64,000 bases of DNA from Massilia aquatica. GTDB taxonomy: Bacteria > Pseudomonadota > Gammaproteobacteria > Burkholderiales > Burkholderiaceae_D. Made by a program: the position numbers and the translations under genes. The stretch covers positions 372,001 to 436,000 of the forward strand of contig NZ_VVIW01000003.1 in the NCBI RefSeq assembly GCF_011682045.1, read 5' to 3'. Numbering within the stretch: the first letter of the stretch is position 1; each line of letters opens with the position of its first letter. Below the pieces are notes generated by a model. That model made no database searches and was not told the DNA's origin. It saw only the letters and a list, made by a program, of their open reading frames with translations. Below, piece after piece: positions 40,363-49,072 of this stretch.

Positions 40363-42435
40363 TCACAGCGCTGGTCGCTTGACCAGTGCCGCCGACTGCG
40401 CACCGGCGTCCGCCGACCCGTTCAGCATGGTCTGATCGAGGAAGCTGGCGGCGCGCCGGCTGTAGTCCGGACGCATGTGGATGCTGTCGGTGTAGAGTGG
40501 CGCGCCGTGTTCGTCGAGCACCGGGCACAGCTGGTCCTTGCACATGGACTGGGCCGGTTCGATGACGATCGCCCCGGTCTCGGCGGCAATCGCGGTCAGG
40601 CGCGCCAGCGGCGCCGCGTTGCGCTTGCGAAAATCGGCCAGGTCGAAGCCGGGCACCTTCGGCAGCGGGGCGATCGAGGCGAAACGCGAGCCGGTGTACA
40701 TCGATTGTGGATCGTAGGCGGCGCCGGCCGGCGGCTGCAGCACCAGGAACACGCGCTTGCCGTTCTTGCGCAAGGTGGCCAGGCTCTCGCGCAGCGATGC
40801 ATAGGCCAGCTCTTGCGCGTCGGCGGCGGGAAAGGCCTTCTGCACGCCGTTTTTGTCGACCAGCAGCTCGTGCTGGCCGGCATTGAAGTAGCCGTACCAG
40901 GCCGCGCCCACCACCACCGTATCGACCGCGCCGCTGTTGGCCAGCGCGTAGGCCGCCTTGACCGTCTTGGGACACAGCGGAAAGCGGATCTGCGGCAGGC
41001 GCACCGTGTGTTCGATCGGCGGGCAGCCGCCGGCGGTGGCGAAAATAACCGTGCTGAAGCGCGCCGGATCGCTCGCCACCGCGTGCTCGATGCGCGGGCC
41101 GTACTGCTGCATCACGGAGTCGCCCAGGAACACGGTCAGGCCGGGTCCGCGGCTGGCCGCTTTCTGGAACACCACGCCCTCGTAGCGCAGCGGCGCCAGG
41201 GTCGGGCCGGGGTACTGGCTGTCGTTCAGGGCCGCCAGGTAGGGCTCGGCGCCATGGGTGTCGATCCGTTCGCGCAGTACGCTGGTGCCGATCGCCAGGC
41301 CGAACACGGCGATGGCGACCATGCCCAGACCGAGCGCCCAGGTCACGCGCGTGCGGTCGCGCCGTTCGCGCAGCGGGATTTCGACCAGGCGATAGGTGAG
41401 GTAAGCGAGCACGAAGCCGGCCACGATCAGCGCCACCTTGACCAGCATCGGCGGCTTCTGGCCATAGATAATATGGCCGTAGGACAGCAGCGGCCAGTGC
41501 CACAGATACAGGGGATAGCTGATCAGTCCGATCGCCACGGGCAGGCGCCGTCCCAGTACCAGGCGGTTGAGCACGGCATCCTTGCCGGCCAGGATCAGCA
41601 GGCAGGCGCCGCCGACCGGCAGCATGGCCCACCAGCCGGGAAACAGCGACTGCTCGTTGGTCAGCCAGAATGCCAGCCCCAGCAGCACCGCGCCGCCCAG
41701 CGACAGCGCCGTGCCATGCCGCGTGAAGCGCTGCGCGTGGTGTAGCTGCAGATACGCGACCACGCCGCCGGCCATCAGTTCCCAGAAGCGCGTGAGCGGC
41801 GAAAAGAAGGCGGCCACCGGATGGTCGGTCACCAGCACCAGGTTGGCGCTCATCGAGATCAGGAAGATCACACAAGCGACCCATAAAAAGCGCAGCTTGC
41901 GCGAGAAGACCAGCCACAGGATCAGCGGCCACAGGATATAGAACTGTTCTTCGACCCCGAGCGACCACAGGTGCAGGAAGGGCTTGGTGATGCCGTCGTT
42001 ATCAAAGTAGCCGGCCTCGTTCCACAGCACCAGGTTCGACACGAACGTGGTGCCGGCCACGGCGTGCTTGCCGATCTGCTGGAACTCGCCTTGCAGCAGG
42101 GTCATCCAGCCGAAGGCGAGGGTGGCGAGCATGACGACCGTCAGGGCAGGGAAAATGCGGCGGATGCGGCGCACGTAGAAATCGGCGATGCTGAATGTGC
42201 CTTTTTCCAGCTGCGACAGGAGGATCGAGGTGATCAGGAAACCCGAGATGACGAAGAAGATATCGACGCCCACAAAGCCGCCGGCAAACCAGGTCGGCCA
42301 CGCATGGAAGGCGATCACGGCGATCACCGCCAGTGCGCGCATGCCATCGATGTCTGGGCGGTAGGCGAGCGCGCCCGCGTGCGCGCTAGGATTATTGGGT
42401 GGAATGACAGCCTCCGGGTGCGAATGATTGGACAA
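40363..42435 (-). CDS. Acyltransferase-3 membrane protein fused to SGNH domain (OafA type)
   Basis: The 690-residue product has an N-terminal acyltransferase-3 domain (about residues 25-370). It shows YRPDIDGMRALAVIAVIAFHAWP, GGFVGVDIFFVISGFLITSILL, RRIRRIFPALTVV and HLWSLGVEEQFYILWPL. A periplasmic SGNH-like domain follows, with VFLGDSVMQQYGPRIEHAV (GDS block, about residue 440) and a closing DSIHMRPDYSRRAA, the Asp-x-x-His pair. This architecture is that of O-antigen/peptidoglycan-type acetyltransferases such as OafA. The exact glycan is unknown. Confidence 0.9.
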   Translation of the reverse strand: MSNHSHPEAVIPPNNPSAHAGALAYRPDIDGMRALAVIAVIAFHAWPTWFAGGFVGVDIFFVISGFLITSILLSQLEKGTFSIADFYVRRIRRIFPALTVVMLATLAFGWMTLLQGEFQQIGKHAVAGTTFVSNLVLWNEAGYFDNDGITKPFLHLWSLGVEEQFYILWPLILWLVFSRKLRFLWVACVIFLISMSANLVLVTDHPVAAFFSPLTRFWELMAGGVVAYLQLHHAQRFTRHGTALSLGGAVLLGLAFWLTNEQSLFPGWWAMLPVGGACLLILAGKDAVLNRLVLGRRLPVAIGLISYPLYLWHWPLLSYGHIIYGQKPPMLVKVALIVAGFVLAYLTYRLVEIPLRERRDRTRVTWALGLGMVAIAVFGLAIGTSVLRERIDTHGAEPYLAALNDSQYPGPTLAPLRYEGVVFQKAASRGPGLTVFLGDSVMQQYGPRIEHAVASDPARFSTVIFATAGGCPPIEHTVRLPQIRFPLCPKTVKAAYALANSGAVDTVVVGAAWYGYFNAGQHELLVDKNGVQKAFPAADAQELAYASLRESLATLRKNGKRVFLVLQPPAGAAYDPQSMYTGSRFASIAPLPKVPGFDLADFRKRNAAPLARLTAIAAETGAIVIEPAQSMCKDQLCPVLDEHGAPLYTDSIHMRPDYSRRAASFLDQTMLNGSADAGAQSAALVKRPAL

Positions 42436-42625
42436 AAAACAATGTCAACAACACACGCATTATAGTGGATGCGCTTTCAGTGGTTGTAATTTGTTTAATG
42501 CCATGGGCATACAAATGTTGTAACAAATGTCACTGCACACCCATTCGACCATGCGCGGGCCGCATGGTTCCACGTCGTTCGGGGCAAGCTGTCCGGCCTC
42601 AACGCTTCGCTGTGTTGCGGTCCGC

Positions 42626-43117
42626 TTATGGGGCGTCATCCTCCTCGCGCGCCGGCCGGCCGATCCAGAGCCGATGCGGCCCCGGTCCCTTGGTGGCCAG
42701 CTTGTCCGCTGGATTGCGCAACCAGCAGCGCTCCAGCGACAGGCAGCCGCAGCCGATGCAATCGTCGAGCGTGTCGCGCAGTTTTTTCAGCTGCGCCATG
42801 CGCTGGTCGAGATCGTGACGCCAGGCGGCCGACAGGCGCATCCAGTCGTCGCGGCTGGGCGCGCCGCTGCCGAGGGTGGCCAGGGCGGCTTCGATCTCGG
42901 CCAGGCTCACGCCCACGCGCTGCGCCACGCGGATAAAAGCGATGCGGCGCAGCACGTCGCGCGCGTAGCGGCGCTGGTTGCCGCCGCTGCGGGTGCTGGT
43001 GATCAGCCCGCGCTTTTCGTAGAAATGCAGGGTCGACACGGCCACCCCGCTGCGCCGCGCGACTTCGCCCACCGTCAATGCCGGATGGGCTTCGCGTACC
43101 GGATGCTGATCTGCCAC
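42626..43117 (-). CDS. soxR: Redox-sensitive transcriptional activator SoxR
   Basis: SoxR is a MerR-family regulator whose [2Fe-2S] cluster senses redox-cycling compounds. The 163-residue product has the MerR helix-turn-helix (TVGEVARRSGVAVSTLHFYEKRGLI, about residues 15-39) and a dimer helix. The cluster motif C-x2-C-x-C-x5-C has Cys 120, 123, 125 and 131, within CIGCGCLSLERCWLRNP. It is divergent from the monooxygenase-like gene, and a SoxR box lies in the 83-bp gap. Confidence 0.95.
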   Translation of the reverse strand: MADQHPVREAHPALTVGEVARRSGVAVSTLHFYEKRGLITSTRSGGNQRRYARDVLRRIAFIRVAQRVGVSLAEIEAALATLGSGAPSRDDWMRLSAAWRHDLDQRMAQLKKLRDTLDDCIGCGCLSLERCWLRNPADKLATKGPGPHRLWIGRPAREEDDAP

Positions 43118-43127
43118 TGAAGACTCC

Positions 43128-43158
43128 TTGACCTCAACTTAACTTGATGTTTTAGACT
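43128..43158 (+). promoter_or_regulatory. SoxR box in a 19-bp-spacer promoter
   Basis: The 18-bp dyad CCTCAACTTAACTTGATG (43132-43149) closely matches the E. coli soxS operator. It lies between a -35 TTGACC (43128-43133) and a -10 TAGACT (43153-43158) spaced by 19 bp, the overlong spacing that MerR-family activators correct. The promoter reads into the gene at 43201. Confidence 0.85.
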
Positions 43159-43200
43159 GGCTTTCGCTGCCCAGGCAACTATTCTAAAGGAGAATTTCAG

Positions 43201-43539
43201 ATGGCAAGGAACACGCCCAGGAACCCGTCGGACGGGGTATTTCGCGTCGATAAATTCGTGGTGCCGGCGGCCTCGCTGCCGGCCTTCGTGGAGCAGATGC
43301 GCGAGATTCAGGCCATGTTCGAGCGCCTGCCCGGCTGGCGCCAGAAGCATTTATTGACGCAATTTGGCGGCACCGGGGAATTTAATGTGGTGACCATGGT
43401 CGAATGGAAGACGGCCGGCGCGATGGCGGTGGCCCAGGAAATCGTGCAGCGGCGTTTTGCCGAACAGGGCATTGCGCCGGCCCAGGTGCTCGAGCGCCTC
43501 GGGGTGCGCTCGGACCGTGGGTTTTATATTGCCGCTTGA
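43201..43539 (+). CDS. Antibiotic biosynthesis monooxygenase (ABM) fold protein, likely SoxR target
   Basis: The 112-residue product has a dimeric alpha-beta barrel pattern: GVFRVDKFVVPAASLPAFVEQMREIQAMFERLPGWRQKHLL in pattern, then GEFNVVTMVEWKTAGAMAVAQEIVQRRF. Such proteins oxidise or bind small aromatic compounds; the substrate is unknown. The ribosome-binding site is strong (AAAGGAGA). The SoxR box directly upstream implies induction by redox-cycling agents. The 3' end overlaps the convergent lipoprotein gene by 16 bp. Confidence 0.75.
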   Translation: MARNTPRNPSDGVFRVDKFVVPAASLPAFVEQMREIQAMFERLPGWRQKHLLTQFGGTGEFNVVTMVEWKTAGAMAVAQEIVQRRFAEQGIAPAQVLERLGVRSDRGFYIAA

Positions 43540-44372
43540 GCGCGGCGGGCCTTGCGTGCGCGATACAGTTTGCGCAGCCACAGGAACAGGGGGATCACGA
43601 TCAGCAACCACGGCAACAAGGCAACGACCACGGTGATCATCACGCCCAGGCTCGACATGAGCACATGTCCGGATTTTGTCGCCGCCTGCGCTACCGGGGC
43701 CAGCCAGCTTTCTTCGGCGTGCAGCGATTCGGTGACCAGGTGCAGTTCGACCCGCGTCATGTCGGTCTGGCTGGCGAGTGCCTTGCGCTGGCCCAGGATG
43801 CTGTCGAGGTCGGCCTGGGTCTTGGACAGCTGGGCTTCGGCGGCCAGCACTTCCTCCATGTTGCCGGTCTTTTTGGCCAGCAGGTCGAGGATGCGGGTTT
43901 TGAGGGCGGTCAGGTTGGCGATCTTGGCGTCGACGTCGATGACCTCGGCGGTCAGGTCTTCGCTGTCGCGCTTGTGCTGCAGCAGTTTGCCGTGCTCGAG
44001 CATGGTTTTCAGAAAGGCGTCGAAGGCTTGCGGCGGAATGCGCGCGGTCAGGGTGGCGCTGGCGTCCTGGTTCGGACGCGCCTGCGACTGGTCGGCGTCC
44101 AGCACGATGCAGCCGAGCTTGATGCAGGCGGCCTGGATGGCCTCGAAGTGCTTGTGCAGCTCGGCTCCGGGCGCTTCCAACTTCAGGCTGTGACGCATGG
44201 CAATGTAGCGCCGCAGTGGCACTGGCTTGGCTTCTTGCTCCAACACCACGTCTGCAACAGGCGCGCTGGCTGCGGAATAGGAGCGGCCAGTCATGCCGAT
44301 GCCTTCGCCGGAGTCATTGTCGGAACAGGCGGTCAGAAGGAGGGCGAGGGCGATACCGGGCAGGATTTTCAT
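43524..44372 (-). CDS. DUF4349-type lipoprotein
   Basis: The 282-residue product has a lipoprotein signal (ALALLLTACSDND, lipid Cys at residue 16) and a DUF4349-like domain. That domain has a beta-rich part (ATLTARIPPQAFDAFLKTM), a long coiled coil (EVIDVDAKIANLTALKTRILDLLAKKTGNMEEVLAAEAQLSKTQADLDSI in pattern, about residues 135-190), and a C-terminal membrane helix VMITVVVALLPWLLIVIPLFLWL followed by an Arg/Lys tail. The function is unknown; related proteins sit in the cell envelope. Confidence 0.75.
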   Translation of the reverse strand: MKILPGIALALLLTACSDNDSGEGIGMTGRSYSAASAPVADVVLEQEAKPVPLRRYIAMRHSLKLEAPGAELHKHFEAIQAACIKLGCIVLDADQSQARPNQDASATLTARIPPQAFDAFLKTMLEHGKLLQHKRDSEDLTAEVIDVDAKIANLTALKTRILDLLAKKTGNMEEVLAAEAQLSKTQADLDSILGQRKALASQTDMTRVELHLVTESLHAEESWLAPVAQAATKSGHVLMSSLGVMITVVVALLPWLLIVIPLFLWLRKLYRARKARRAQAAI

Positions 44373-44556
44373 GGGAGGCCGTGAATGGATGTTGAGGGAA
44401 TAATAACATCATGCACGTGCCAGATGGCAACCGGTGCAGGCTTGCGCGGCCGTGTTGGCCGTGCGGGGCCAGGACTGGCTGGCCCGCCTCCGGTCAGGCG
44501 CTTCCCGGCGTGCTGGCACCAGCAGCCGGGCGGGGGACTTGCGGGTAGCGGGTGGG

Positions 44557-44778
44557 CTAGCTGACGGCCGCTGCGCGCAGGCGGCGTGCCGCCTGGCGGC
44601 GGTCGTAGCTGTCGATCAGTGCATTTTGCGAAATTTCATCGCCAATGCCGCGCAGTTTGAGAAAGCGCTGGGCGGCGTCGCTGCCGAAAGCGCGCTGCAA
44701 GGCAATCGCTTCGTGCAATTGCGCTGCGGTTTCTACGTCCTGGCGACGTTCTTCGTGACGGCGGTCTGCATCGTCCAT
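44557..44778 (-). CDS. Small hypothetical charged helical protein
   Basis: The 73-residue product starts MDDADRRHEERRQDVETAAQLHEAIALQR and has a second helix DAAQRFLKLRGIGDEI and a basic C-terminus DRRQAARRLRAAAVS. The ATG has CAGGAG upstream. I do not recognise a family. Confidence 0.55.
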   Translation of the reverse strand: MDDADRRHEERRQDVETAAQLHEAIALQRAFGSDAAQRFLKLRGIGDEISQNALIDSYDRRQAARRLRAAAVS

Positions 44779-44859
44779 GTTGTTCTCCTGGTTACTGTAT
44801 TGCATTTATAACACGCAAAGAAAATGCATGCTGAATATGCGCGTACCGAACGCGGGTAT

Positions 44860-45636
44860 TTACATTATCGTCAGAAGGCCATCGAACTTGATACACAGTG
44901 CATGGATAGGTGAGGAAATCATGGGCGCCGGGCTGTGGGTGCTGTCGGTGCCGCAGTTGCCGCAGTAGTGGCGCCGGTGCGGCGTGTGCGCAAAGCTGCC
45001 CAGGTCCAGGTGCGGATGGCCGCAGCGCGCACAGCCAACGCAGCCGAGCGCCTGGCCGGCTGCCCGCGCGCTGGTGTACGCCAGCAGGGCGGGCGGGGTG
45101 ATATTGACCTGCACGATATCGGTGCCGGGGAACAGCGCGCCGGTGGCGCTGGTGCGCAATGCGACTGCCGCGCAGCGCGCCGTAGCGGGCACCGTAGCGG
45201 ACGCCGTAGCGGGCGCCGTAGCGGACGCGCTGGCGCCGATGGGCTCGGTGGCGAACTCGGTGGCGCCGTCGGGCGCGTGCCTGATGGTCACGCTGGCGCA
45301 GGCGGCCAGGTCGATCACGGGTGGATTGAGCGCGTAGCCCATCTTTTCCAGATGGTGCGCGCAGCGTTGCTGGCCGCTCTCGGCCAGCGCGGCCAGGTCG
45401 GCCTTCACGCCCCAGTAGGCCTGGTGCGTGCGGCACCACTGGCGCGCGGCGCCGTTGCGGTACTTGCCGGCGGCGACCAGCACGCAGCCGGCCACGGCGT
45501 CGCCGCCCTGCTGGGCCGGAAAATAGCCGGAGATGAGGCCGCTGGCGACCGCGATGTGGCCGACCGTGGCCTGATGCGGCCAGCAGATGCCGGCCGCGTG
45601 CCGCAAGGTCAGTGGCGTTGCAACATCAGTCGGCAT
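44860..45636 (-). CDS. Hypothetical protein with C-terminal zinc ribbon and in-frame repeat
   Basis: The 258-residue product has an N-terminal segment rich in His/Cys/Trp (LRHAAGICWPHQATVGHIA), a middle linker ASATAPATASATVPATA encoded by a tandem repeat, and a C-terminal zinc-binding pattern C-x2-C-x2-C then C-x2-C (CVGCARCGHPHLD, then YCGNCG). I chose the ATG at 45636, which overlaps the stop of the upstream gene by 11 bp, so the two are probably co-translated. I do not recognise a function. Confidence 0.6.
   Translation of the reverse strand: MPTDVATPLTLRHAAGICWPHQATVGHIAVASGLISGYFPAQQGGDAVAGCVLVAAGKYRNGAARQWCRTHQAYWGVKADLAALAESGQQRCAHHLEKMGYALNPPVIDLAACASVTIRHAPDGATEFATEPIGASASATAPATASATVPATARCAAVALRTSATGALFPGTDIVQVNITPPALLAYTSARAAGQALGCVGCARCGHPHLDLGSFAHTPHRRHYCGNCGTDSTHSPAPMISSPIHALCIKFDGLLTIM
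45181..45228. repeat. Four tandem 12-bp repeats inside a coding region
   Basis: The unit CGTAGCGGRCRC occurs four times with changes only at the two purine positions. As 12 is a multiple of three, each copy adds four residues (A-T-A-P or A-S-A-T type) to the linker of the zinc-ribbon protein, so copy-number change would keep the frame. Confidence 0.85.
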
Positions 45637-46057
45637 GGGCGAGGTAGAGGCTGCCTTTGCCGTCCGGCAGCCAGGTTTCGGCGATATCGGAGCTGACATC
45701 GAAAAAGCCCACGCCATGCTGGCCGGCGAGGCGGGTCACGGTGGCGTGCGCATCGTCGATCCGGGTCCACGGAAAACTCATGTAGATGAAGGCCTTGCCG
45801 ATGGTGTAGTCGGTGTCGGTCATGTCTTCGTCTTCTTCCTCGTCGCCCTCGTCCTCGTCCGCGCGCTCGTCGAGCGGCATGGCCGGGAAGGTCTGGACGA
45901 TGTCGGCGTAGAACGCTTGCAAGGCGGGGCTGGTGACGGCGGGGTCGGCGTAGGAATGGTCTTCGTCCAGCTCGGTTTGTTCTTCATGCCAGGCGAGGAA
46001 GGCCTCGCGTTTCTTGGGGGCGGCTTCCGCTGCGAAAACCATCAGGTCGTAACTCAT
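45626..46057 (-). CDS. Hypothetical protein with acidic centre
   Basis: The 143-residue product starts MSYDLMVFAAEAAPKKREAFLAWHEEQTEL and has an extremely acidic central loop (DERADEDEGDEEEDEDMTD, about residues 63-81). It ends with VGFFDVSSDIAETWLPDGKG. Proteins with the MSYDL-V-F start and this size are widespread conserved hypotheticals with no assigned role that I know. It precedes the zinc-ribbon gene with overlapping stop and start. Confidence 0.6.
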   Translation of the reverse strand: MSYDLMVFAAEAAPKKREAFLAWHEEQTELDEDHSYADPAVTSPALQAFYADIVQTFPAMPLDERADEDEGDEEEDEDMTDTDYTIGKAFIYMSFPWTRIDDAHATVTRLAGQHGVGFFDVSSDIAETWLPDGKGSLYLAHAD

Positions 46058-46205
46058 GCTTGTGTGCCTTTATCGGGTGAAGTGCGCTGGCGCTATTTTA
46101 GAGCAAGGATCAGAATCCGAGATTTTTACCTCTTGCCATTCTGGTAAGATGTTCACTCCTTAGCAACCCGGTTCTTGCGGACCTACCGTGCCGCAGGACG
46201 CGACA

Positions 46206-47447
46206 ATGACATCCACACCAGCTCAGCCATCCCGCGCGCGGCGCGTTCTGTTCGTTCATCAAAATTTCCCGGGCCAGTTCAAGCGGATTGCCGCGCACCT
46301 GGCACGCGACCCGGCCTACGAGGTGCTGGCGATCGGCAAGGAAGGCTGCCCCGGCCTGCCGGACGTGCGCACACTGAGCTACAAGCTGCACCGGACCCAG
46401 GCCAAGGAAACCCACCACTACGCGCGCCCGTTCGAGTCGGGCATCCTGCATGGCCAGGCCAGCCTGCGCGTGCTGCTGGCCCTGAAGGAGAAGGGGTTTG
46501 TGCCCGATGTCATCATCGCCCACCCTGGCTGGGGCGACACCATGTTCGTGCGCGAAGCCTTTCCCGATGCGCGGCTGGTGCATTTTTCCGAGTTCTACTA
46601 TCACACCGACAATGCGGACGTCGGCTTCGACCCGGAGTTTCCCAGCACCATCGATGACCGGGCCCGGGTGCGCGCCAAGAATGCACTGCAACTGCTCAAC
46701 CTGGAAGCATGCGACGTTGCGGTCGCGCCCACCCACTGGCAAAAGCGCCTGCACCCCAAGCCCTACCAGGACAAGATCGCGCTGATTCACGAAGGCATCG
46801 ACACCGCCTGGCTGTGTCCGAATCCCGCCGCCTCCTTCACCCTGCCGAATGGCAAAGTGCTGCGTCCGGGTGACCCGGTGGTGACGTATGTGTCGCGCAA
46901 CCTGGAACCGTACCGCGGCTTTCATACCTTCATGCGCGCGCTGCCGGCCATTCTGGCCGACAATTCCGGCTGCGACATTGTGCTCGCCGGCGGCGACGCG
47001 GTGAGCTACGGCGCGCGTCCGGCCGGCGGCAAGAACTGGCGCGAGACCATGCTGGCCGAAGTCGCCATCGATGCCAGCCGGGTGCACTTCCTCGACCGGA
47101 TTCCATACGCGCGCTACCGCGACCTGCTGCAAGTGTCGGCCGCGCATGTGTACCTGACTTATCCGTTCGTGCTGTCGTGGTCGATGCTCGAAGCGATGGC
47201 CTGTGGCTGCCTGCTGATCGGCTCGGACACGGCCCCGGTGACGGAAGTGATCCGCGACGGCGAGAACGGCTTGCTGGTCGATTTTTTCGATACGCGGGCG
47301 ATTGCCGCCACCGTCACGCGCGCCTTGCGCGAAGGCGAGCGCTTCGCGCCCATGCGGGCACGGGCGGTGGCATCGATCAAGGCGGGCTATGCGGTGGAGG
47401 AGGGGCTGGCCGGCTACCGCCGCCTGATCGACGCTGTGGCGCTGTAG
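46206..47447 (+). CDS. Glycosyltransferase family 4 (GT-B fold)
   Basis: The 413-residue product has an N-terminal domain starting RRVLFVHQNFPGQFKRIAAHLA. The C-terminal GT4 domain includes VVTYVSRNLEPYRGFHTFMRALPAIL-type and the SWSMLEAMACGCLLIGSDTAPVTEVIRDGENGLLVDFFD-type donor site, with the E-x7-E arrangement. It transfers a sugar from a nucleotide donor; the acceptor is unknown. The ATG at 46206 has AGGA upstream; a GTG 18 bases earlier is possible. No other polysaccharide genes adjoin it. Confidence 0.88.
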   Translation: MTSTPAQPSRARRVLFVHQNFPGQFKRIAAHLARDPAYEVLAIGKEGCPGLPDVRTLSYKLHRTQAKETHHYARPFESGILHGQASLRVLLALKEKGFVPDVIIAHPGWGDTMFVREAFPDARLVHFSEFYYHTDNADVGFDPEFPSTIDDRARVRAKNALQLLNLEACDVAVAPTHWQKRLHPKPYQDKIALIHEGIDTAWLCPNPAASFTLPNGKVLRPGDPVVTYVSRNLEPYRGFHTFMRALPAILADNSGCDIVLAGGDAVSYGARPAGGKNWRETMLAEVAIDASRVHFLDRIPYARYRDLLQVSAAHVYLTYPFVLSWSMLEAMACGCLLIGSDTAPVTEVIRDGENGLLVDFFDTRAIAATVTRALREGERFAPMRARAVASIKAGYAVEEGLAGYRRLIDAVAL

Positions 47448-47504
47448 CGCCCGGCGGGCCGCGGCGTCGTTCCCGTGTGCGTGGAAACGGCGCTGGCGGC
47501 CATA

Positions 47505-47915
47505 TTACGCTTGAGCCAGCACCCGGCCGCTGAAGTTGGTCTCGGCGCACCACAAGGTACTGGCGCGCGCCAGCAGCACCGCTTCGGCATCGGCCAGCCA
47601 GCCATCGGCATCGGCGATGCGCCACATGGCCTGCATCAACTGGCGGCGCAGGTCTGGGTGGCGGATTTCGTCGAGCAAGCCGTCGAGCATGGCGCCGTCG
47701 ATCCGCACTTCGCCGTGGAATGCCGAGGTCAGCATGTCCTGGCAGAGCTCTTGCAGCAAGAGCTGGAAGGCGTCCTGGTCGAGCTCGATATATTGCAGGA
47801 TCTTGCTGCTGTCGAGGGCGGCAAGTTCGCTTTGCGCCAGATTGCCATCGACCACCATTGCCAAGGCAAGGACACGGCCTGCTGCTTGAGGGCTATCTGT
47901 TTCGTAACGACGCAT
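47505..47915 (-). CDS. TerB-like helical protein
   Basis: The 136-residue, wholly helical product has AGRVLALAMVVDGNLAQSELAAL near the start and WRIADADGWLADAEAVLLARAS near the end, that is two copies of the D-G-x-L-x-x-x-E-x-x-x-L pattern seen in tellurite-resistance TerB and related acidic proteins. This is a fold-level suggestion only. It stands alone, transcribed opposite to nhaR. Confidence 0.5.
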   Translation of the reverse strand: MRRYETDSPQAAGRVLALAMVVDGNLAQSELAALDSSKILQYIELDQDAFQLLLQELCQDMLTSAFHGEVRIDGAMLDGLLDEIRHPDLRRQLMQAMWRIADADGWLADAEAVLLARASTLWCAETNFSGRVLAQA

Positions 47916-48166
47916 GGTGCTACTCCATTTGTAAGGCGTGGAAAAATGTCCACCCGAAAATTATATGGGCGCACGATATAAAGAAAAACTCGATTAATAC
48001 TAATTGAAACATCGATTTTTTCGATGTACTAGCCCGTGTGGCGTCCGTTGCCGTTTCGGATGCGATTTTCCGAAGCGATGAACGGTCCCGCGTGATACAT
48101 CGCGCAAACCGAATATACTTGGATGATCAATCGACTAAATCGAGCAATCGCCAGGAGGCCGCGCGC
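47916..48166. other. Divergent gap with hairpin between TerB-like gene and nhaR
   Basis: The 251-bp stretch has no supported gene. It contains a hairpin ACATCGA (48009-48015) with TCGATGT (48021-48027) around five T. A binding site for the LysR regulator encoded next to it is likely here but not identifiable from one copy. Confidence 0.4.
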
Positions 48167-49066
48167 ATGTCCAATCTCAACTTCAAGCACTTGCGCTATT
48201 TCTGGATGGTCGGCAAGACCGGCAGCATCGCCCGCGCAGCCGAACAGCTGCACCTGACGCCGCAGTCGATTTCCGGACAACTGAGCGAGTTTGCCGAGAC
48301 GCTCGGCGTGGAACTGTTCCGCCGCGCCGGACGCAACCTGGAACTGACCGATACCGGCCGCCGCATCCTCAGTTACGCCGAAACCATCTTCAACACCGGC
48401 GACGAACTGCTCGACATCGTGCGCGACCAGTCGCTCAAGACTGCGGTGGCGTTTCGGGTGGGGTGCGCCGATTCGGTGTCCAAGCTGATCGCCTGCCGGC
48501 TGGTCGAGCCCGCGCTCAGCCTGGCCGAGCCCTTGCGCCTGATCTGCCGCGAAGGCCGCCTGGCCAGCCTGCTGGCCGACCTTGCGGTGCACCGCCTCGA
48601 CCTGATCATCGCCGACCGTCCGATGCCGCCGCATCTGAGCGTCAAAGGCTACAACCACTTGCTGGGCGAAAGCGGCCTGAGCGTGTTCGCCACGGCGGCG
48701 CTGGCGGCCACCCTGAAAGGGACCTTCCCGGCCTGCCTGGACCGCGCCCCCTTGCTGCTGCCGGGGGAAGATTTTGCGATCCACCACAAGCTGCTGCAAT
48801 GGCTGGCCAACCAGCAGGTGCGCCCGCGCGTGGTTGGCGAGTTCGACGACAGCGCGATGATGAAAGCCTTCGGCCAGTCCGGCGCCGGCGCGTTTTTCGC
48901 GCCGACCGTGATCGCGCGCCAGGTCTGCCAGCAGTATGCGGTGGTGGAACTGGGCACGGTGCCGGGACTGGTCGAGCAGGTGTATGCGATCACCACGGAG
49001 CGCCGCATGAGCCACCCGGCGACCCTGGCGATCAGCCAGATGGCGCGGCGCGAATTGTTTGTGTGA
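48167..49066 (+). CDS. nhaR: LysR-family transcriptional activator NhaR
   Basis: The 299-residue product has the N-terminal NhaR-type helix-turn-helix: NFKHLRYFWMVGKTGSIARAAEQLHLTPQSISGQL in pattern (about residues 4-38). The F-W-x-V-x-x-x-G-S-I-A-x-A pattern is diagnostic. The substrate-binding domain follows. NhaR activates sodium/proton antiporter and stress genes in E. coli; no nhaA is adjacent here. The ATG follows AGGAGG. Confidence 0.88.
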   Translation: MSNLNFKHLRYFWMVGKTGSIARAAEQLHLTPQSISGQLSEFAETLGVELFRRAGRNLELTDTGRRILSYAETIFNTGDELLDIVRDQSLKTAVAFRVGCADSVSKLIACRLVEPALSLAEPLRLICREGRLASLLADLAVHRLDLIIADRPMPPHLSVKGYNHLLGESGLSVFATAALAATLKGTFPACLDRAPLLLPGEDFAIHHKLLQWLANQQVRPRVVGEFDDSAMMKAFGQSGAGAFFAPTVIARQVCQQYAVVELGTVPGLVEQVYAITTERRMSHPATLAISQMARRELFV

Positions 49067-49072
49067 CGGCGC

